A DNA stretch of 64,000 bases from Paracoccaceae bacterium (GCA_020622085.1 JAHRYM010000001.1:1963620-2027619); one strand, 5' to 3'. Positions 35,077-44,998 are shown, counted from the first letter of the stretch. The notes: a model not told the origin generated them from the sequence alone. Numbers and translations: made by a program.

Positions 35077-36174
35077 TCAGCCGCCCGCAACCAGATGGCC
35101 GTCTTCCGGCGACCAGGAGGTGAAAAGCGCCTGCCCGATGCCCAGCGGCAGTCCGGTCAGTTCTTCATGGCCCTTCTGCACGCGGATTTCCTGGCCCTTG
35201 GCCGTTTCAAGATAGAGCGTCGCCGTGGCGCCGACGAATTCCTCGCCGATCACGCGCACCGGCACCACATTCACGCCATCGGCCGGCGGGGTCACCGAAA
35301 GCCGCATCTTGGTGTCCAGGACGGTGACCGTCGCGGTGCTGCCGACCACCGGGGCGCTTGCAGCATTCGACGCAGAAAGCTGCATCGGGCCGCTGTCGGT
35401 TTGCAGCGCGATCCCTGCCCCGCCCACAGACGTGACCTTGCCGGTGAAGATGTTCGACGACCCGAGGAAATCGGCGACGAAACGCGTGCGCGGCGTGCGG
35501 TAGATTTCCTGCGGGGTGCCGATCTGCTCGATCACGCCGCGGCTCATGATCACCACGCGGTCGGCCATCGAGAAGGCTTCGGACTGGCTGTGCGTGACAT
35601 AGACGAAAGTGATGCCGGTTTCGCGCTGCAGGTTCTTCAGCACCGATTGCATCCGCACCTTGAGCGCCGCATCCAGCGCCGAAAGCGGCTCATCCAGCAG
35701 CAGGATCTCCGGCTCCACCACCAGCGACCGCGCCAGTGCCACGCGCTGCCGCTGGCCGCCCGACAGTTGCGCGATATTGCGCTCGGCAAATTCGCCGATC
35801 TGCATCCGGTCAAGCCACTGTTCTGCGCGGCGTTGCCGCTCGGCCTTGCCGACACCGCGCATCTTGAGCGCAAATTCGACGTTTTCACGCACGTTGAGGA
35901 AGGGGAAGAGCGCAAGGCTCTGCCAGACCATCGGGGTATCCCTGCTCCAGGTCGGCAGGTCGTTGATCGGCTTGCCGGACAAGCGGATCACGCCTTCGCT
36001 GGGCGCCTCGAGGCCGGCCAGCATCCGCAGCGTCGTGGTCTTGCCACAGCCCGACGATCCCATGATCGCCAGGAACTCACCCTTGTGGATCTGGAAGTCC
36101 AGCTTCTGCACGGCGACATAGGCGCCGAACCGCTTGACCACGCCTTCGAAGGAAACGAGCGTATCGCGTTGCAT
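35077..36174 (-). CDS. ABC importer B, ATPase (PotA-like)
   Basis: 365 aa. Walker A IMGSSGCGKTTTLRML, Q-loop MVWQSLALFPFLNVRENVEF, signature LSGGQRQRVALARSL, Walker [13 protein letters not shown] and THSQSEAF are all present; a TOBE domain follows from about residue 240. It is the last gene of importer B, four bases after permease 2, and AGGAG lies inside the permease end. It is convergent with the FAD oxidase gene. Sequence is distinct from the ATPases of importers A and C, so the three systems are not recent copies. Confidence 0.94.
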   Translation of the reverse strand: MQRDTLVSFEGVVKRFGAYVAVQKLDFQIHKGEFLAIMGSSGCGKTTTLRMLAGLEAPSEGVIRLSGKPINDLPTWSRDTPMVWQSLALFPFLNVRENVEFALKMRGVGKAERQRRAEQWLDRMQIGEFAERNIAQLSGGQRQRVALARSLVVEPEILLLDEPLSALDAALKVRMQSVLKNLQRETGITFVYVTHSQSEAFSMADRVVIMSRGVIEQIGTPQEIYRTPRTRFVADFLGSSNIFTGKVTSVGGAGIALQTDSGPMQLSASNAASAPVVGSTATVTVLDTKMRLSVTPPADGVNVVPVRVIGEEFVGATATLYLETAKGQEIRVQKGHEELTGLPLGIGQALFTSWSPEDGHLVAGG

Positions 36175-36178
36175 GAGG

Positions 36179-37015
36179 TTACTCCTGTTCGTCGGCCGCC
36201 GGGCGGGCCGTTGCCGTGCGTCCCGACAGCAGCACCTGCGCGAGGATCACGAGCGTCATGGATGTGACGAAGACGAAGGTGCCGATTGCGTTGATCCGCG
36301 GGCTGACCTGGCCTTGCAGGAAGCCGAGCACCTTGACGGGAAGGGTCTCGTTCAGGCCCGACACGAACCAGGCGACGGCAAATTCGTCAAAGGACACCGC
36401 CATGGTGATGAACAGCGCGCCAAGGATCGCCGGCTTGGTGAAGGGCACGATGACATGGCGCATCGTCTTCCATTCCGAGGCGCCAAGGTTCCAGGCGGCC
36501 GGTTCCAGCGCCGGGTCCATCTGGCTCAGCCGCAGCCGGATGATCGCCATGGCGAAGGGCGCGCAGACGACGACGTGGCTGATGATCACCGACAGCGCAT
36601 TGCCCGACAGGTTGATCCGCGAAAGGTAAGCCAGCATCGCCAGCCCCAGGATGATGACCGGGATCGTCGGCGGCAAAAGCGCGAGCGCCAGGTAGACCTG
36701 CTTGCCGAAGAACTTGTAGCGGTAATCGGTGTAGGCGGCGCCGAAGCCGAGCGCCGTCGAGATCACGCCCGCGACAATCCCGACCATGAGCGTGTTGCGC
36801 AAACCTTCCCAGACCAGCGGATCGGCGGCCACGGCCTTGTACCATTCCAGCGAGAAGCCGCCCAGAGGGATCGAGGGGAACCGGTCCGCGTTGAAGGAAA
36901 AGACGAAACTGGCGGCGATCGGGGCAAAGACGAAGGCGAACGAGGCGATGATATAGGCCTTGAGCCCCCAGTCTACGGCACGGTTGCGGTTGATGTCTTC
37001 GTCGTCGCCGTTCAT
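36179..37015 (-). CDS. ABC importer B, permease 2 (PotC-like)
   Basis: 278-aa inner-membrane permease. Hydrophobic segments start at AYIIASFAFVFAPIAASFVF; the EAA loop is AWNLGASEWKTMRHVIVPF. VSFDEFAVAWFVSGLNETLP is a PotC signature region. ATG 37015 overlaps the permease 1 stop (ATGA), giving a clear start; the frame remains open upstream but only as a shadow of permease 1. Confidence 0.92.
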   Translation of the reverse strand: MNGDDEDINRNRAVDWGLKAYIIASFAFVFAPIAASFVFSFNADRFPSIPLGGFSLEWYKAVAADPLVWEGLRNTLMVGIVAGVISTALGFGAAYTDYRYKFFGKQVYLALALLPPTIPVIILGLAMLAYLSRINLSGNALSVIISHVVVCAPFAMAIIRLRLSQMDPALEPAAWNLGASEWKTMRHVIVPFTKPAILGALFITMAVSFDEFAVAWFVSGLNETLPVKVLGFLQGQVSPRINAIGTFVFVTSMTLVILAQVLLSGRTATARPAADEQE

Positions 37016-37857
37016 TTTGTGCGCCCCTTGTAGGCAAATTTCACCGCGAGGAAGGCAACCGCAAGCAACGTGCCCACCATGGTCAGGGCGATCACCGCGG
37101 CGCGCGGCCATTGCTGGCCCGATTTCGTGGTATCGGTGATCAGGATTGAAAGCGTCGTCGGATCGCCGCCGCCCAGGTAGATCGGGCTGACGAAATCGCC
37201 AAAGCTCAGGATGAAGCAGAACAGCGCCGCGATCACCAGCCCGACACGGGCCGAAGGGATGACCACCGCAAAGACCGTGCGCAGCCGGCCGCAGCGCATG
37301 TTGTGCGCGGCCTCGATCAGCGTGCGGTCGATGAAGACCAGGCTGAACAGTTGCAAGAGCACCGCCAGCGGGAAGCACAGCGTCAGATAGCCGATGATCG
37401 TGGCGCCGACCGTGTTGAGCATGTGGAACGGCCCAAGCCCGATCCAGCCCAGCAGCACGTTGATGATGCCGGCGTCCGAGAGGAAGATCTGCCAGGAATA
37501 GACCCGCACCAGATAGCTGGTGAAGAACGGGATCACCATCAGGAACACCGCCCAGCGGCGGGCGTTATCCGACAGCTTGAACGCGATGGCATAGGCGCAG
37601 GGAAAGGCGAGGATACTGGTCAGCGCTGCGGCAGCGGTGGCCAGCACGAAAGTCGTGCCATAGGCCTGCCAGAACACCTTGCGACTGAACATCGTCACCC
37701 AGTTGATGGTGTCGAAGTCGGGCCGCATGGCAAAGTTCTTGACGGTCCAGAAACTCAGCGCGACCAGAAACACCAGCGGAAAGACGAAGAAGAGAACCTG
37801 CCAGATCAGCAGCGGCAGGGAAAAGGTCAACCCGTAGAGGGTTACGTGGCGTCGCAT
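37012..37857 (-). CDS. ABC importer B, permease 1 (PotB-like)
   Basis: 281 aa. The first membrane span is GLTFSLPLLIWQVLFFVFPLVFLVAL; later FFTSYLVRVYSWQIFL and the EAA-type AAHNMRCGRLRTVFAVVIP loop define the PotB family. GGAG is found 11 bases before ATG 37857, 72 bp after the binding-protein gene. It pairs with permease 2 in the membrane channel. Confidence 0.92.
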   Translation of the reverse strand: MRRHVTLYGLTFSLPLLIWQVLFFVFPLVFLVALSFWTVKNFAMRPDFDTINWVTMFSRKVFWQAYGTTFVLATAAAALTSILAFPCAYAIAFKLSDNARRWAVFLMVIPFFTSYLVRVYSWQIFLSDAGIINVLLGWIGLGPFHMLNTVGATIIGYLTLCFPLAVLLQLFSLVFIDRTLIEAAHNMRCGRLRTVFAVVIPSARVGLVIAALFCFILSFGDFVSPIYLGGGDPTTLSILITDTTKSGQQWPRAAVIALTMVGTLLAVAFLAVKFAYKGRTK

Positions 37858-37929
37858 GGGCGCTGCACTCCGGTTCAGAAGGCGCGGGCCGAAAGATCAC
37901 CCTTCGGCCCGCCAGATGGGGTGCCGCGA

Positions 37930-39054
37930 TCAGGCGCCCTTGTATTCCGACCAGAAGTCGTTCCAGGTTTCCAGATCCTGCTGGACCGGCAGTTGCCGAT
38001 ACTTGATGCGTCCGGAACGGATCAGGTCCATGGCGTTGCTTTCGCCCAGCACCATGCCCTGGCGCTTGGCCTCGGCCGGGTTTTCGGCATTCAGCACTTC
38101 CCAGCCCTTCTGGTTGGGGATCATGCAGGGATAGGCGGCCATCTGTGCCGATTTCGCCTGACCCTTGGCCGAGGTGATATACTGGATCCACTTCTTGGCC
38201 AGATCGGCCTTCTGCGAACCCTTGCCGATCGAGAAGCTTTCGGTGAATTGCAGGCCACCCTCCTGCGGGATGGTGCTGCGGACCTTGGCGCCGTTCTTCT
38301 CCAGCGTGCCGGTGATCCAGTCGCCGATACCCGCGAAGGCCAGCATCTGCCCGTCGTTCAAGGACGAGAAGGTGCCGCCGTAGTCGAAGAAGCCGCCGAT
38401 CTGCGGCCGGAGCGACAGTGTCTTTTCCTTGACGGCGGTCCAGGCAGCTTCGTCGATGTCATAGGGGCTGGGGTTGCCGTTCAGAAGGCTCATCTGGCCA
38501 AGGTTGGGCAGGTGCCAGTCGAAATGGCCGACCTTTCCGGTCAGCTTCGGATCCCAGTAGACGTTGTAGCTTGACGCTTCGGCCTCGGTCAGGGCGTCGG
38601 TGTTGTAGGCGACGCCGAGAAAACCGAAACGGGTGATGACCGAATAAAGCTTGTCGCCGTCCCAGTGGCCGGGGAAATGCTGGAATTCGGGGAAGAAATC
38701 CGAGAACGGATAATCTGCGGGATCCAGTTCCTCGATATAGCCGGCGACATTGAGCTGCTGGACATATTCGGCATCCGACAGGATCACGTCGAAGGTGCCC
38801 GCCGGCGACTGCGAGATCAGGCCCAGCATGTTGTCGCCGCCGGTATAGTATTTCGGCACGAACTTCACGTTGTTCTCGGCTTCGAACTCGGCCACGATGT
38901 CGGGCTCGGCATGGCCATACCAGGCCAGCATCGTCAGTTCGGTGGGCGCTGCAAAGGCGCGGCGAGACAGCATCGGGGTGGCCAGAGCCGCCGCCCCTGT
39001 CGCCAGGAGCGTCCGGCGGCTAAGCGAAATGCGGGTGATCGCGGTATTCGACAT
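37930..39054 (-). CDS. ABC importer B, periplasmic-binding protein (Tat signal)
   Basis: 374 aa with the twin-arginine signal LSRRTLLATGAAALATPML and cleavage near AFA|APTE. The mature domain begins LTMLAWYGHAEPDIVAEFEAE and contains YSVITRFGFLGVAYNTDAL, AFAGIGDWITGTLEKNG and FTESFSIGKGSQ, as in polyamine/opine-type binding proteins. It is the first gene of importer B, transcribed from 39055-39179, just after LysR gene 2 on the same strand. Given the creatininase and creatinase genes next door, creatinine or creatine is a candidate ligand (inference). Confidence 0.9.
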   Translation of the reverse strand: MSNTAITRISLSRRTLLATGAAALATPMLSRRAFAAPTELTMLAWYGHAEPDIVAEFEAENNVKFVPKYYTGGDNMLGLISQSPAGTFDVILSDAEYVQQLNVAGYIEELDPADYPFSDFFPEFQHFPGHWDGDKLYSVITRFGFLGVAYNTDALTEAEASSYNVYWDPKLTGKVGHFDWHLPNLGQMSLLNGNPSPYDIDEAAWTAVKEKTLSLRPQIGGFFDYGGTFSSLNDGQMLAFAGIGDWITGTLEKNGAKVRSTIPQEGGLQFTESFSIGKGSQKADLAKKWIQYITSAKGQAKSAQMAAYPCMIPNQKGWEVLNAENPAEAKRQGMVLGESNAMDLIRSGRIKYRQLPVQQDLETWNDFWSEYKGA

Positions 39055-39179
39055 TTTGTTGACCCATCCTGTTGTTTTTCGGCGTCGTTATTGACGCGAC
39101 GTTAGGCGCAAGGCAGATCGTGGCAAAATCGGTAATTGAAATCTGTCCATTTGCGCCAGTTATGCGCCCGCCGACCGCA

Positions 39180-40073
39180 TCAGTTCGGCACGATGCGCAG
39201 GTCCGAGCCCACGCTTTCCAGGCTGGCAACCATGTCGCTGACCAGTTGCAGCCCCGAGGGGAAAAGCTTGGGATGCTTGTAGAACAGCCCGACCCGCAGC
39301 GGCTCCAGCCGGGGAAATCCCTCTTCCTCGGTCAGTTCGCGCATCCCCGGCAACAAGGTGGCCTGCGTCAGCGCCGTCACGCAAAGGCCGTTCAGCACGG
39401 CGTTCTGCAACCCCGATATTCCGGGCCCGGTGTAGACGATCCGCCAGCGCCGCTCGATCGAATCAAGGGCCCCGATCATCCGGGAACGGTAGTCGCAGCC
39501 TTCCAGATGGGCGCCAAGCGGCACCGGGCGTTTCGCCACCGGTTCATAATCCTTTGCCGCCACCCAGATCGGCTGCTCGATCCAGGCGCGCGACAGGTAG
39601 GGCATGCGCGGAACCGGCATGGTGGCGATGATGATGTCCAGCTCCTCGGTCCGCAAAAGCTGGTGCAATTCGCGGCTCAGGTCGCAATGGATCTCAAGCT
39701 CGACCTCGGGGTGCTGCCGAAGGAAGGCCGTCAGGGTGTTTTGCAGGAAGCTGACCGCATAATCGGTCGGAAGGCCGATGCGCAGCACGCCGCTCATGTC
39801 CGTCCGGTGGAAGAAGCGCACCGCCTCGTCATTGATGCGCAGGATCTCGCGCGCGAAACTCAGCAGAGATTCGCCGGCCGGCGTCGGCTGGATGCTGCGT
39901 CCCTCCTGCGTCAGGAGCGGCGCGCGCACCAGTTCCTCCAGCCTGCGGATCTGCAGGGAGATGGCGGGCTGGCTGCGGCCCAGAAGGGCGCCGGCCTTGG
40001 AATGCCCCCCCAGTTCGACGACCGAAACGAAAGTCCGCAACAGATCGGTCGGCAGGTTCGTGATTACGGCCAC
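39180..40073 (-). CDS. LysR-family transcriptional regulator 2
   Basis: 297 aa; helix-turn-helix in DLLRTFVSVVELGGHSKAGALLGRSQPAISLQIRRLEEL and an effector domain from about residue 90. The start is GTG 40073, eight bases after AGGAGG; the overlapping ATG at 40069 is out of phase. It is divergent from creatininase across a 102-bp AT-rich gap bearing a perfect T-N11-A palindrome, and it lies upstream of importer B on its own strand. Likely activator of creatininase and the importer, with creatinine, creatine or sarcosine as inducer (inference). Confidence 0.93.
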   Translation of the reverse strand: MAVITNLPTDLLRTFVSVVELGGHSKAGALLGRSQPAISLQIRRLEELVRAPLLTQEGRSIQPTPAGESLLSFAREILRINDEAVRFFHRTDMSGVLRIGLPTDYAVSFLQNTLTAFLRQHPEVELEIHCDLSRELHQLLRTEELDIIIATMPVPRMPYLSRAWIEQPIWVAAKDYEPVAKRPVPLGAHLEGCDYRSRMIGALDSIERRWRIVYTGPGISGLQNAVLNGLCVTALTQATLLPGMRELTEEEGFPRLEPLRVGLFYKHPKLFPSGLQLVSDMVASLESVGSDLRIVPN

Positions 40074-40088
40074 GCATTTGCCCTCCTA

Positions 40089-40118
40089 ATGGAAGTATTG
40101 GGACAATATATTTTCCAT
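40089..40118. promoter_or_regulatory. LysR box between LysR gene 2 and creatininase
   Basis: The perfect palindrome TATTG-GGA-CAATA (40096-40108) fits the T-N11-A LysR consensus and is nested inside a second dyad, ATGGAA (40089-40094) and TTCCAT (40113-40118). The gap is much AT-richer than flanking genes and must serve both divergent promoters. Confidence 0.65.
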
Positions 40119-40175
40119 ATGCATTGGCAGCAACTTACCATTCGGTGAAACCGCAATCATGTCAGGCCCCCGAAA

Positions 40176-40955
40176 ATGACCGCCTTCGCCTCCGCTTTCG
40201 CCCACGAACTGACCTGGCCCGAGTATGACGCGGCGATGCGTGACGGGCAAACGCCAATCCTGATCCCCATCGGATCGATGGAGCAGCACGGCCATCACAT
40301 GCCGCTGCATGTCGATGTGCTCTTGCCCACCGAATTTGCCCGCCGCGTTGCGCTTGAAATCGGCGCACTGGTCGCGCCGCCCTTCACCTACGGCTACAAG
40401 TCGCACCAGAAATCGGGCGGCGGCAATCACCTGCCGGGAACCACCAGCCTTGACGGCGCCACGCTGGTCGCGGCGCTGAAGGACGTGATCAAGGAATTCG
40501 TCCGCCACGGCGCGCGCAAGGTCTGCCTCGTGAACGGGCATTTCGAGAATTCCTGGTTCATCATCGAAGGCATCGACCTTGCCCTGCGCGAATTGCGCTG
40601 GGACGGCATCACCGACGTGAAGATCGTGGTGCTGTCCTACTGGGATTTTGTCCACAAGGAAGCGATCGCCCGGCTTTATCCCAACGGTTTCCCGGGATGG
40701 GAAATCGAACATGGCGGCGTGCTGGAAACCTCGCTGATGCTGGCGCTGCATCCGCAACTGGTGCATCTTGACCGTGCCCTCGACGTGGCGCCGGCGACCT
40801 TTCCGCCCTATGATGTCTACCCGGTGAAGCCGGAATGGACGCCCTCATCGGGCACGCTTTCGTCGCCAAAGGAGGCTTCGGTCGAGAAGGGGCACATCCT
40901 CCTTGAGGTCTGCACGACCGGCATCGCCGCAGCCCTCAGGACCGAATTCGCCTGA
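40176..40955 (+). CDS. crnA: Creatininase (creatinine amidohydrolase)
   Basis: 259-aa cyclic amidohydrolase converting creatinine to creatine. It is strikingly like the Pseudomonas enzyme as I remember it: ELTWPEYDAAM, IPIGSMEQHGHHMPLHVDVLLPTEFA (metal Glu, His, Asp), YGYKSHQKSGGGNHLPGTTS, LVNGHFENSWFIIEGIDLALRELRW (metal His, Glu), VVLSYWDFVHKEA and EHGGVLETSLMLALHPQL. Same length as the characterised enzymes. Divergent from LysR gene 2; convergent with creatinase 149 bp away. Ribosome site weak. A product other than creatine is unlikely given the next-but-one gene. Confidence 0.93.
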   Translation: MTAFASAFAHELTWPEYDAAMRDGQTPILIPIGSMEQHGHHMPLHVDVLLPTEFARRVALEIGALVAPPFTYGYKSHQKSGGGNHLPGTTSLDGATLVAALKDVIKEFVRHGARKVCLVNGHFENSWFIIEGIDLALRELRWDGITDVKIVVLSYWDFVHKEAIARLYPNGFPGWEIEHGGVLETSLMLALHPQLVHLDRALDVAPATFPPYDVYPVKPEWTPSSGTLSSPKEASVEKGHILLEVCTTGIAAALRTEFA

Positions 40956-40990
40956 TCCTTCCTGATCCCCCCTGATCCTCCCTGACTTGG
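40951..40990 (+). repeat. Four 10-bp direct repeats at the creatininase stop
   Basis: CCTGATCCTT, CCTGATCCCC, CCTGATCCTC and CCTGACTTGG follow without gaps; the first unit contains the creatininase TGA stop. The 10-bp period is striking and may mark replication slippage or a binding site. Confidence 0.8.
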
Positions 40991-41016
40991 GGTCGCGGTT
41001 GCGGCCCCACTCTTTG
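40988..41016 (+). terminator. Terminator after creatininase
   Basis: 9-bp stem TGGGGTCGC / GCGGCCCCA with one wobble and a GGTT loop, followed by CTCTTTG. It lies in the convergent gap with creatinase. Confidence 0.55.
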
Positions 41017-41104
41017 CTGTCCGGAGCGGCGGCGGGACAGGGAACCCTCGGATACAGGGCCACGCGCGATCGCGCGCCGGGCAAGATCGTGCCCTACCCC
41101 CTGC

Positions 41105-42319
41105 TCAGTGCCGGATGATGTTGTGTTCGGGCCCGAAGGGGAAGCGGGTGATGTCTTCGGCGCCCGTTTCGGTCACGATCAGCATGTCGTGTTCGCGGTA
41201 GCCGCCAGCGCCGGGCATGCCTTCGGGCAGCATCACCATCGGCTCCATCGAGACCACCATCCCGGACTCCAGAACCGTCTCGACATCCTCGCGCAGTTCC
41301 ACCCCGGATTCGCGGCCGTAGTAATGCGACAGCACGCCGAAGGAATGGCCGTATCCGAACGACCGGTATCTGAGCAACCCCCAACCGCGATACATCTCGT
41401 TCAGCTCGGCGGCGATCTCGTTGCACTTGGCGCCGGGCCGGATCAGTTCAAGCCCGCGGCGGTGGACAGCCACGTTCCTTTCCCAGATCGCCAGGCTCGC
41501 GTCATCGCAACTGTCACAGAACAGCGTCCGTTCAAGTGCCGCAAAATAGCCGAAGATCATCGGGAATGTGTTCAGCGACAGGATATCGCCCGATAGGATC
41601 TTGCGGTTGGTGACCGGGTTGTGCGCGCCATCGGTGTTGATACCCGACTGCACCCAGGTCCAGCTGTCCATCAATTCGACATGCGGGAAGCTCTGCGCGA
41701 TCTCGTGGGTCATCGCATTGGTTCCGGCCATGGCGACCTCGTGTTCGGGCACCCCCGCCGCAATGGCCGCGACCGCTGCCACCGCCCCCAGATCGCAGAT
41801 CCGCGCGCCGGTGCGGATCAGCGCCTGCTCCTCTTCGGACTTGAGCACCCGCATCCACATCGAGGGCTGACCGATATCGATGAACTCGACCCCCGGCAGC
41901 GCCGCCTCCAGCTTGCGGCGAAGATCAAGCGAGACATGGTCATATTCGATCCCCAGGCGCCGGACGCCCGGCGTAAGCTGCCGCACCGCCCGGAAGAAAT
42001 TGTCCCGCCGCCAGTCGGTATAGGTGAGATTGTCGCCAAAGCTGCGCCGCCAGGGCTGGCCACCGTCGATCCCCGACGAAATTGTGGTGGCCTTGTCATG
42101 GGTGATCACCATGCCGTGCCGGCGGCCGAAATTGCAGTAGAGCCAGCCGGAGTAATAGGTGATGCAGTGATAGGAGGTGAAGAGCGCCGCATCCACGTCG
42201 CGCCGGGCCATCCAGAGGCGGAGCGCATCCTGACGGCGGCGCATCTCGGTTTCCGAGAAAGGGGAAAAAACCTTGCCGCCGTTGTGCCATTCGGTGACGT
42301 GGAGCATGTCGGCGGTCAT
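41105..42319 (-). CDS. Creatinase (creatine amidinohydrolase)
   Basis: 404-aa pita-bread-fold enzyme that hydrolyses creatine to sarcosine and urea without metal. Its sequence tracks the Pseudomonas putida creatinase as I recall it: FTSYHCITYYSGWLYCNFGR, IDGGQPWRR, YTDWRRDNFF, SGINTDGAHNPVT with catalytic His233 (232 in P. putida), ALERTLFCDSCDD, YRSFGYGHSFGVLSHYYGRE and SMEPMVMLPEGMPGAGGYREHD. ATG 42319 has a GGGAGG at eight bases; ATG 42325 is possible but too close. The urea and sarcosine would be used by enzymes outside the window. Its promoter should be in 42320-42420. Confidence 0.95.
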   Translation of the reverse strand: MTADMLHVTEWHNGGKVFSPFSETEMRRRQDALRLWMARRDVDAALFTSYHCITYYSGWLYCNFGRRHGMVITHDKATTISSGIDGGQPWRRSFGDNLTYTDWRRDNFFRAVRQLTPGVRRLGIEYDHVSLDLRRKLEAALPGVEFIDIGQPSMWMRVLKSEEEQALIRTGARICDLGAVAAVAAIAAGVPEHEVAMAGTNAMTHEIAQSFPHVELMDSWTWVQSGINTDGAHNPVTNRKILSGDILSLNTFPMIFGYFAALERTLFCDSCDDASLAIWERNVAVHRRGLELIRPGAKCNEIAAELNEMYRGWGLLRYRSFGYGHSFGVLSHYYGRESGVELREDVETVLESGMVVSMEPMVMLPEGMPGAGGYREHDMLIVTETGAEDITRFPFGPEHNIIRH

Positions 42320-42392
42320 GTGCATAACCTCCCTCTGACAAGATTTCTTCGACGGAAAGATAGACCCACGCCACGGAACGGCGAAATTTGTT

Positions 42393-42404
42393 CTGGAAAT
42401 CCAG
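42393..42404 (-). promoter_or_regulatory. Palindrome upstream of creatinase
   Basis: CTGGA-AA-TCCAG, about 74 bases before the creatinase start in the AT-richer promoter stretch. Possible regulator site, weakly supported. Confidence 0.35.
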
Positions 42405-42907
42405 CCATTAGAGCGGCTTTTGGGTCGTGCGCCCAAGACCACCACCCGCCTGCAGCTCAAGAGGCTTGAAGTCCGGGACAGACCTTCGCACCCGGCCCGC
42501 AAGTCTCTGGCGAGGCGCTTTTATTCGTGCAGGGCAGATCGTCTTGCCGGGAAAGGCTCCGACGCCGCTTGGCGGGGTTCGACCCCGAAGGCGTCCGCCC
42601 GGCCCTGCGCCTGTCCCGGCCTGCGTCAGGAGGCGCGTTGGGGGCAGACCCATGCGGCCCTGGGCTGGCACCAAAAGCCATGCGCGGTCTTGCCCGACCT
42701 CCGATCGTGCGCCCGAACGCCCCCCCGTCAGCACGACACCGGCCCCTGCGCCGGCGCGCCATGATCTCCCTGCGTCGCCTGACCGGGGGCGCGGTGGCGG
42801 CCGGGGGCCTGGCACGCACCGGGGCAGCAAGGCCACCGGCACCCCGGGACGAGTGGCGCCTTGCGCAAAATGCGAATCCCGGGCCGCACCTGCCCCCGAA
42901 ATGCAGA

Positions 42908-42930
42908 AAGGCGAGCCACCGGCCCGCCTT
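42908..42930 (-). terminator. Terminator after clpX
   Basis: 10-bp stem (AAGGCGAGCC / GGCCCGCCTT on the plus strand, one wobble) with a 3-nt loop, 28 bases after the clpX stop; a T-rich TTTCTGCATTTC follows on the minus strand. Confidence 0.65.
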
Positions 42931-42957
42931 CCCGATTCCAGCCGATCCGCGTTGGCT

Positions 42958-44232
<1,275 letters not shown>

Positions 44233-44283
44233 CTCGTTCCTTTTGCGCCTTCGTCGTCCAGACCCACACTGCGGGGCCGATAC

Positions 44284-44316
44284 GGGCTGCCTTGCGCTGC
44301 AAGATTAAGGCAGCCC
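44284..44316 (-). terminator. Hairpin between clpP and clpX
   Basis: Perfect 10-bp inverted repeat GGGCTGCCTT / AAGGCAGCCC with a 13-nt loop. No T run follows, so it may be an attenuator or RNA-stability element rather than a full terminator. Confidence 0.5.
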
Positions 44317-44365
44317 CTTGCCGTCTACAATGGCCTTTTCCCCATCTGATCCCGAAGGAGGCGGG

Positions 44366-44998
44366 TCATTTCTTCTCCGGCTCGGCCTTGCCGCGATCTT
44401 CGAGGATCGCGTCGATCAGGCCCCAGTCCTTCGCCTCTTCGGCCGACATGAAGTTGTCGCGTTCCAGCGCCGCCTCGACCGTTTCGAGCGTCTGCCCGGT
44501 GTGTTTCACATAGATCTCGTTCAGTCGCCGCTTGAGCTTTTCGGTTTCGCGCGCGTGAATCATGATGTCGGTCGCCTGCCCCTGGAACCCGCCCGAGGGC
44601 TGGTGGACCATGACGCGGCTGTTCGGCAGCGAGAAGCGCATCCCCTTTTCGCCGGCCGTCAGCAAAAGCGACCCCATCGAGGCCGCCTGCCCGATCACCA
44701 GCGTGGAAATCTTGGGCCGGATGTATTGCATCGTGTCATAGATCGACAGGCCCGCGGTCACGACACCGCCGGGGCTGTTGATATACATGGCGATTTCCTT
44801 CGAAGGATTCTCCGCCTCGAGGAACAGAAGCTGCGCGCAGATCAGCGTCGACATGCCATCATGCACGGGGCCGGACAGGAAGATGATCCGTTCCTTGAGC
44901 AGGCGCGAATAGATGTCATAGGCACGTTCGCCCCGGCTGGTCTGTTCGACCACCATCGGGACGAGCGTGTTCATGTAGGTATCGATCGGGTCTTTCAT
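44366..44998 (-). CDS. clpP: ATP-dependent Clp protease, proteolytic subunit ClpP
   Basis: 210-aa serine peptidase forming the double heptameric chamber. Catalytic triad visible: Ser107 ([13 protein letters not shown]), His132 (VMVHQPSGG) and Asp181 ([11 protein letters not shown]). [20 protein letters not shown] is the family signature. ATG 44998 gives the standard N-terminus [29 protein letters not shown] is its ribosome site. The 244-bp gap to the divergent amidase gene should hold the promoter, but I cannot assign a heat-shock-type site with confidence. Confidence 0.99.
   Translation of the reverse strand: MKDPIDTYMNTLVPMVVEQTSRGERAYDIYSRLLKERIIFLSGPVHDGMSTLICAQLLFLEAENPSKEIAMYINSPGGVVTAGLSIYDTMQYIRPKISTLVIGQAASMGSLLLTAGEKGMRFSLPNSRVMVHQPSGGFQGQATDIMIHARETEKLKRRLNEIYVKHTGQTLETVEAALERDNFMSAEEAKDWGLIDAILEDRGKAEPEKK

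Larger units (their letters stand above)
42320..42957. other. 638-bp region without a convincing gene
   Basis: Between the creatinase start and the clpX stop. The creatinase promoter side (42320-42420) is AT-richer. From about 42420 to 42900 all frames give only proline-, arginine- and alanine-rich translations without ribosome sites or protein-like composition. Apart from the palindrome and terminator listed separately I see nothing in it. Confidence 0.6.

Noticed and set aside
42573-42587. GGTTCGACCCC-like sequence resembling a tRNA T-arm
   Set aside because: No acceptor stem, D-arm or anticodon arm can be placed at the right spacing around it.
42427-42957. Several short open frames in the creatinase-clpX gap
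   Set aside because: Pro/Arg/Ala-rich translations, no ribosome sites, and mutually overlapping frames of equal quality.
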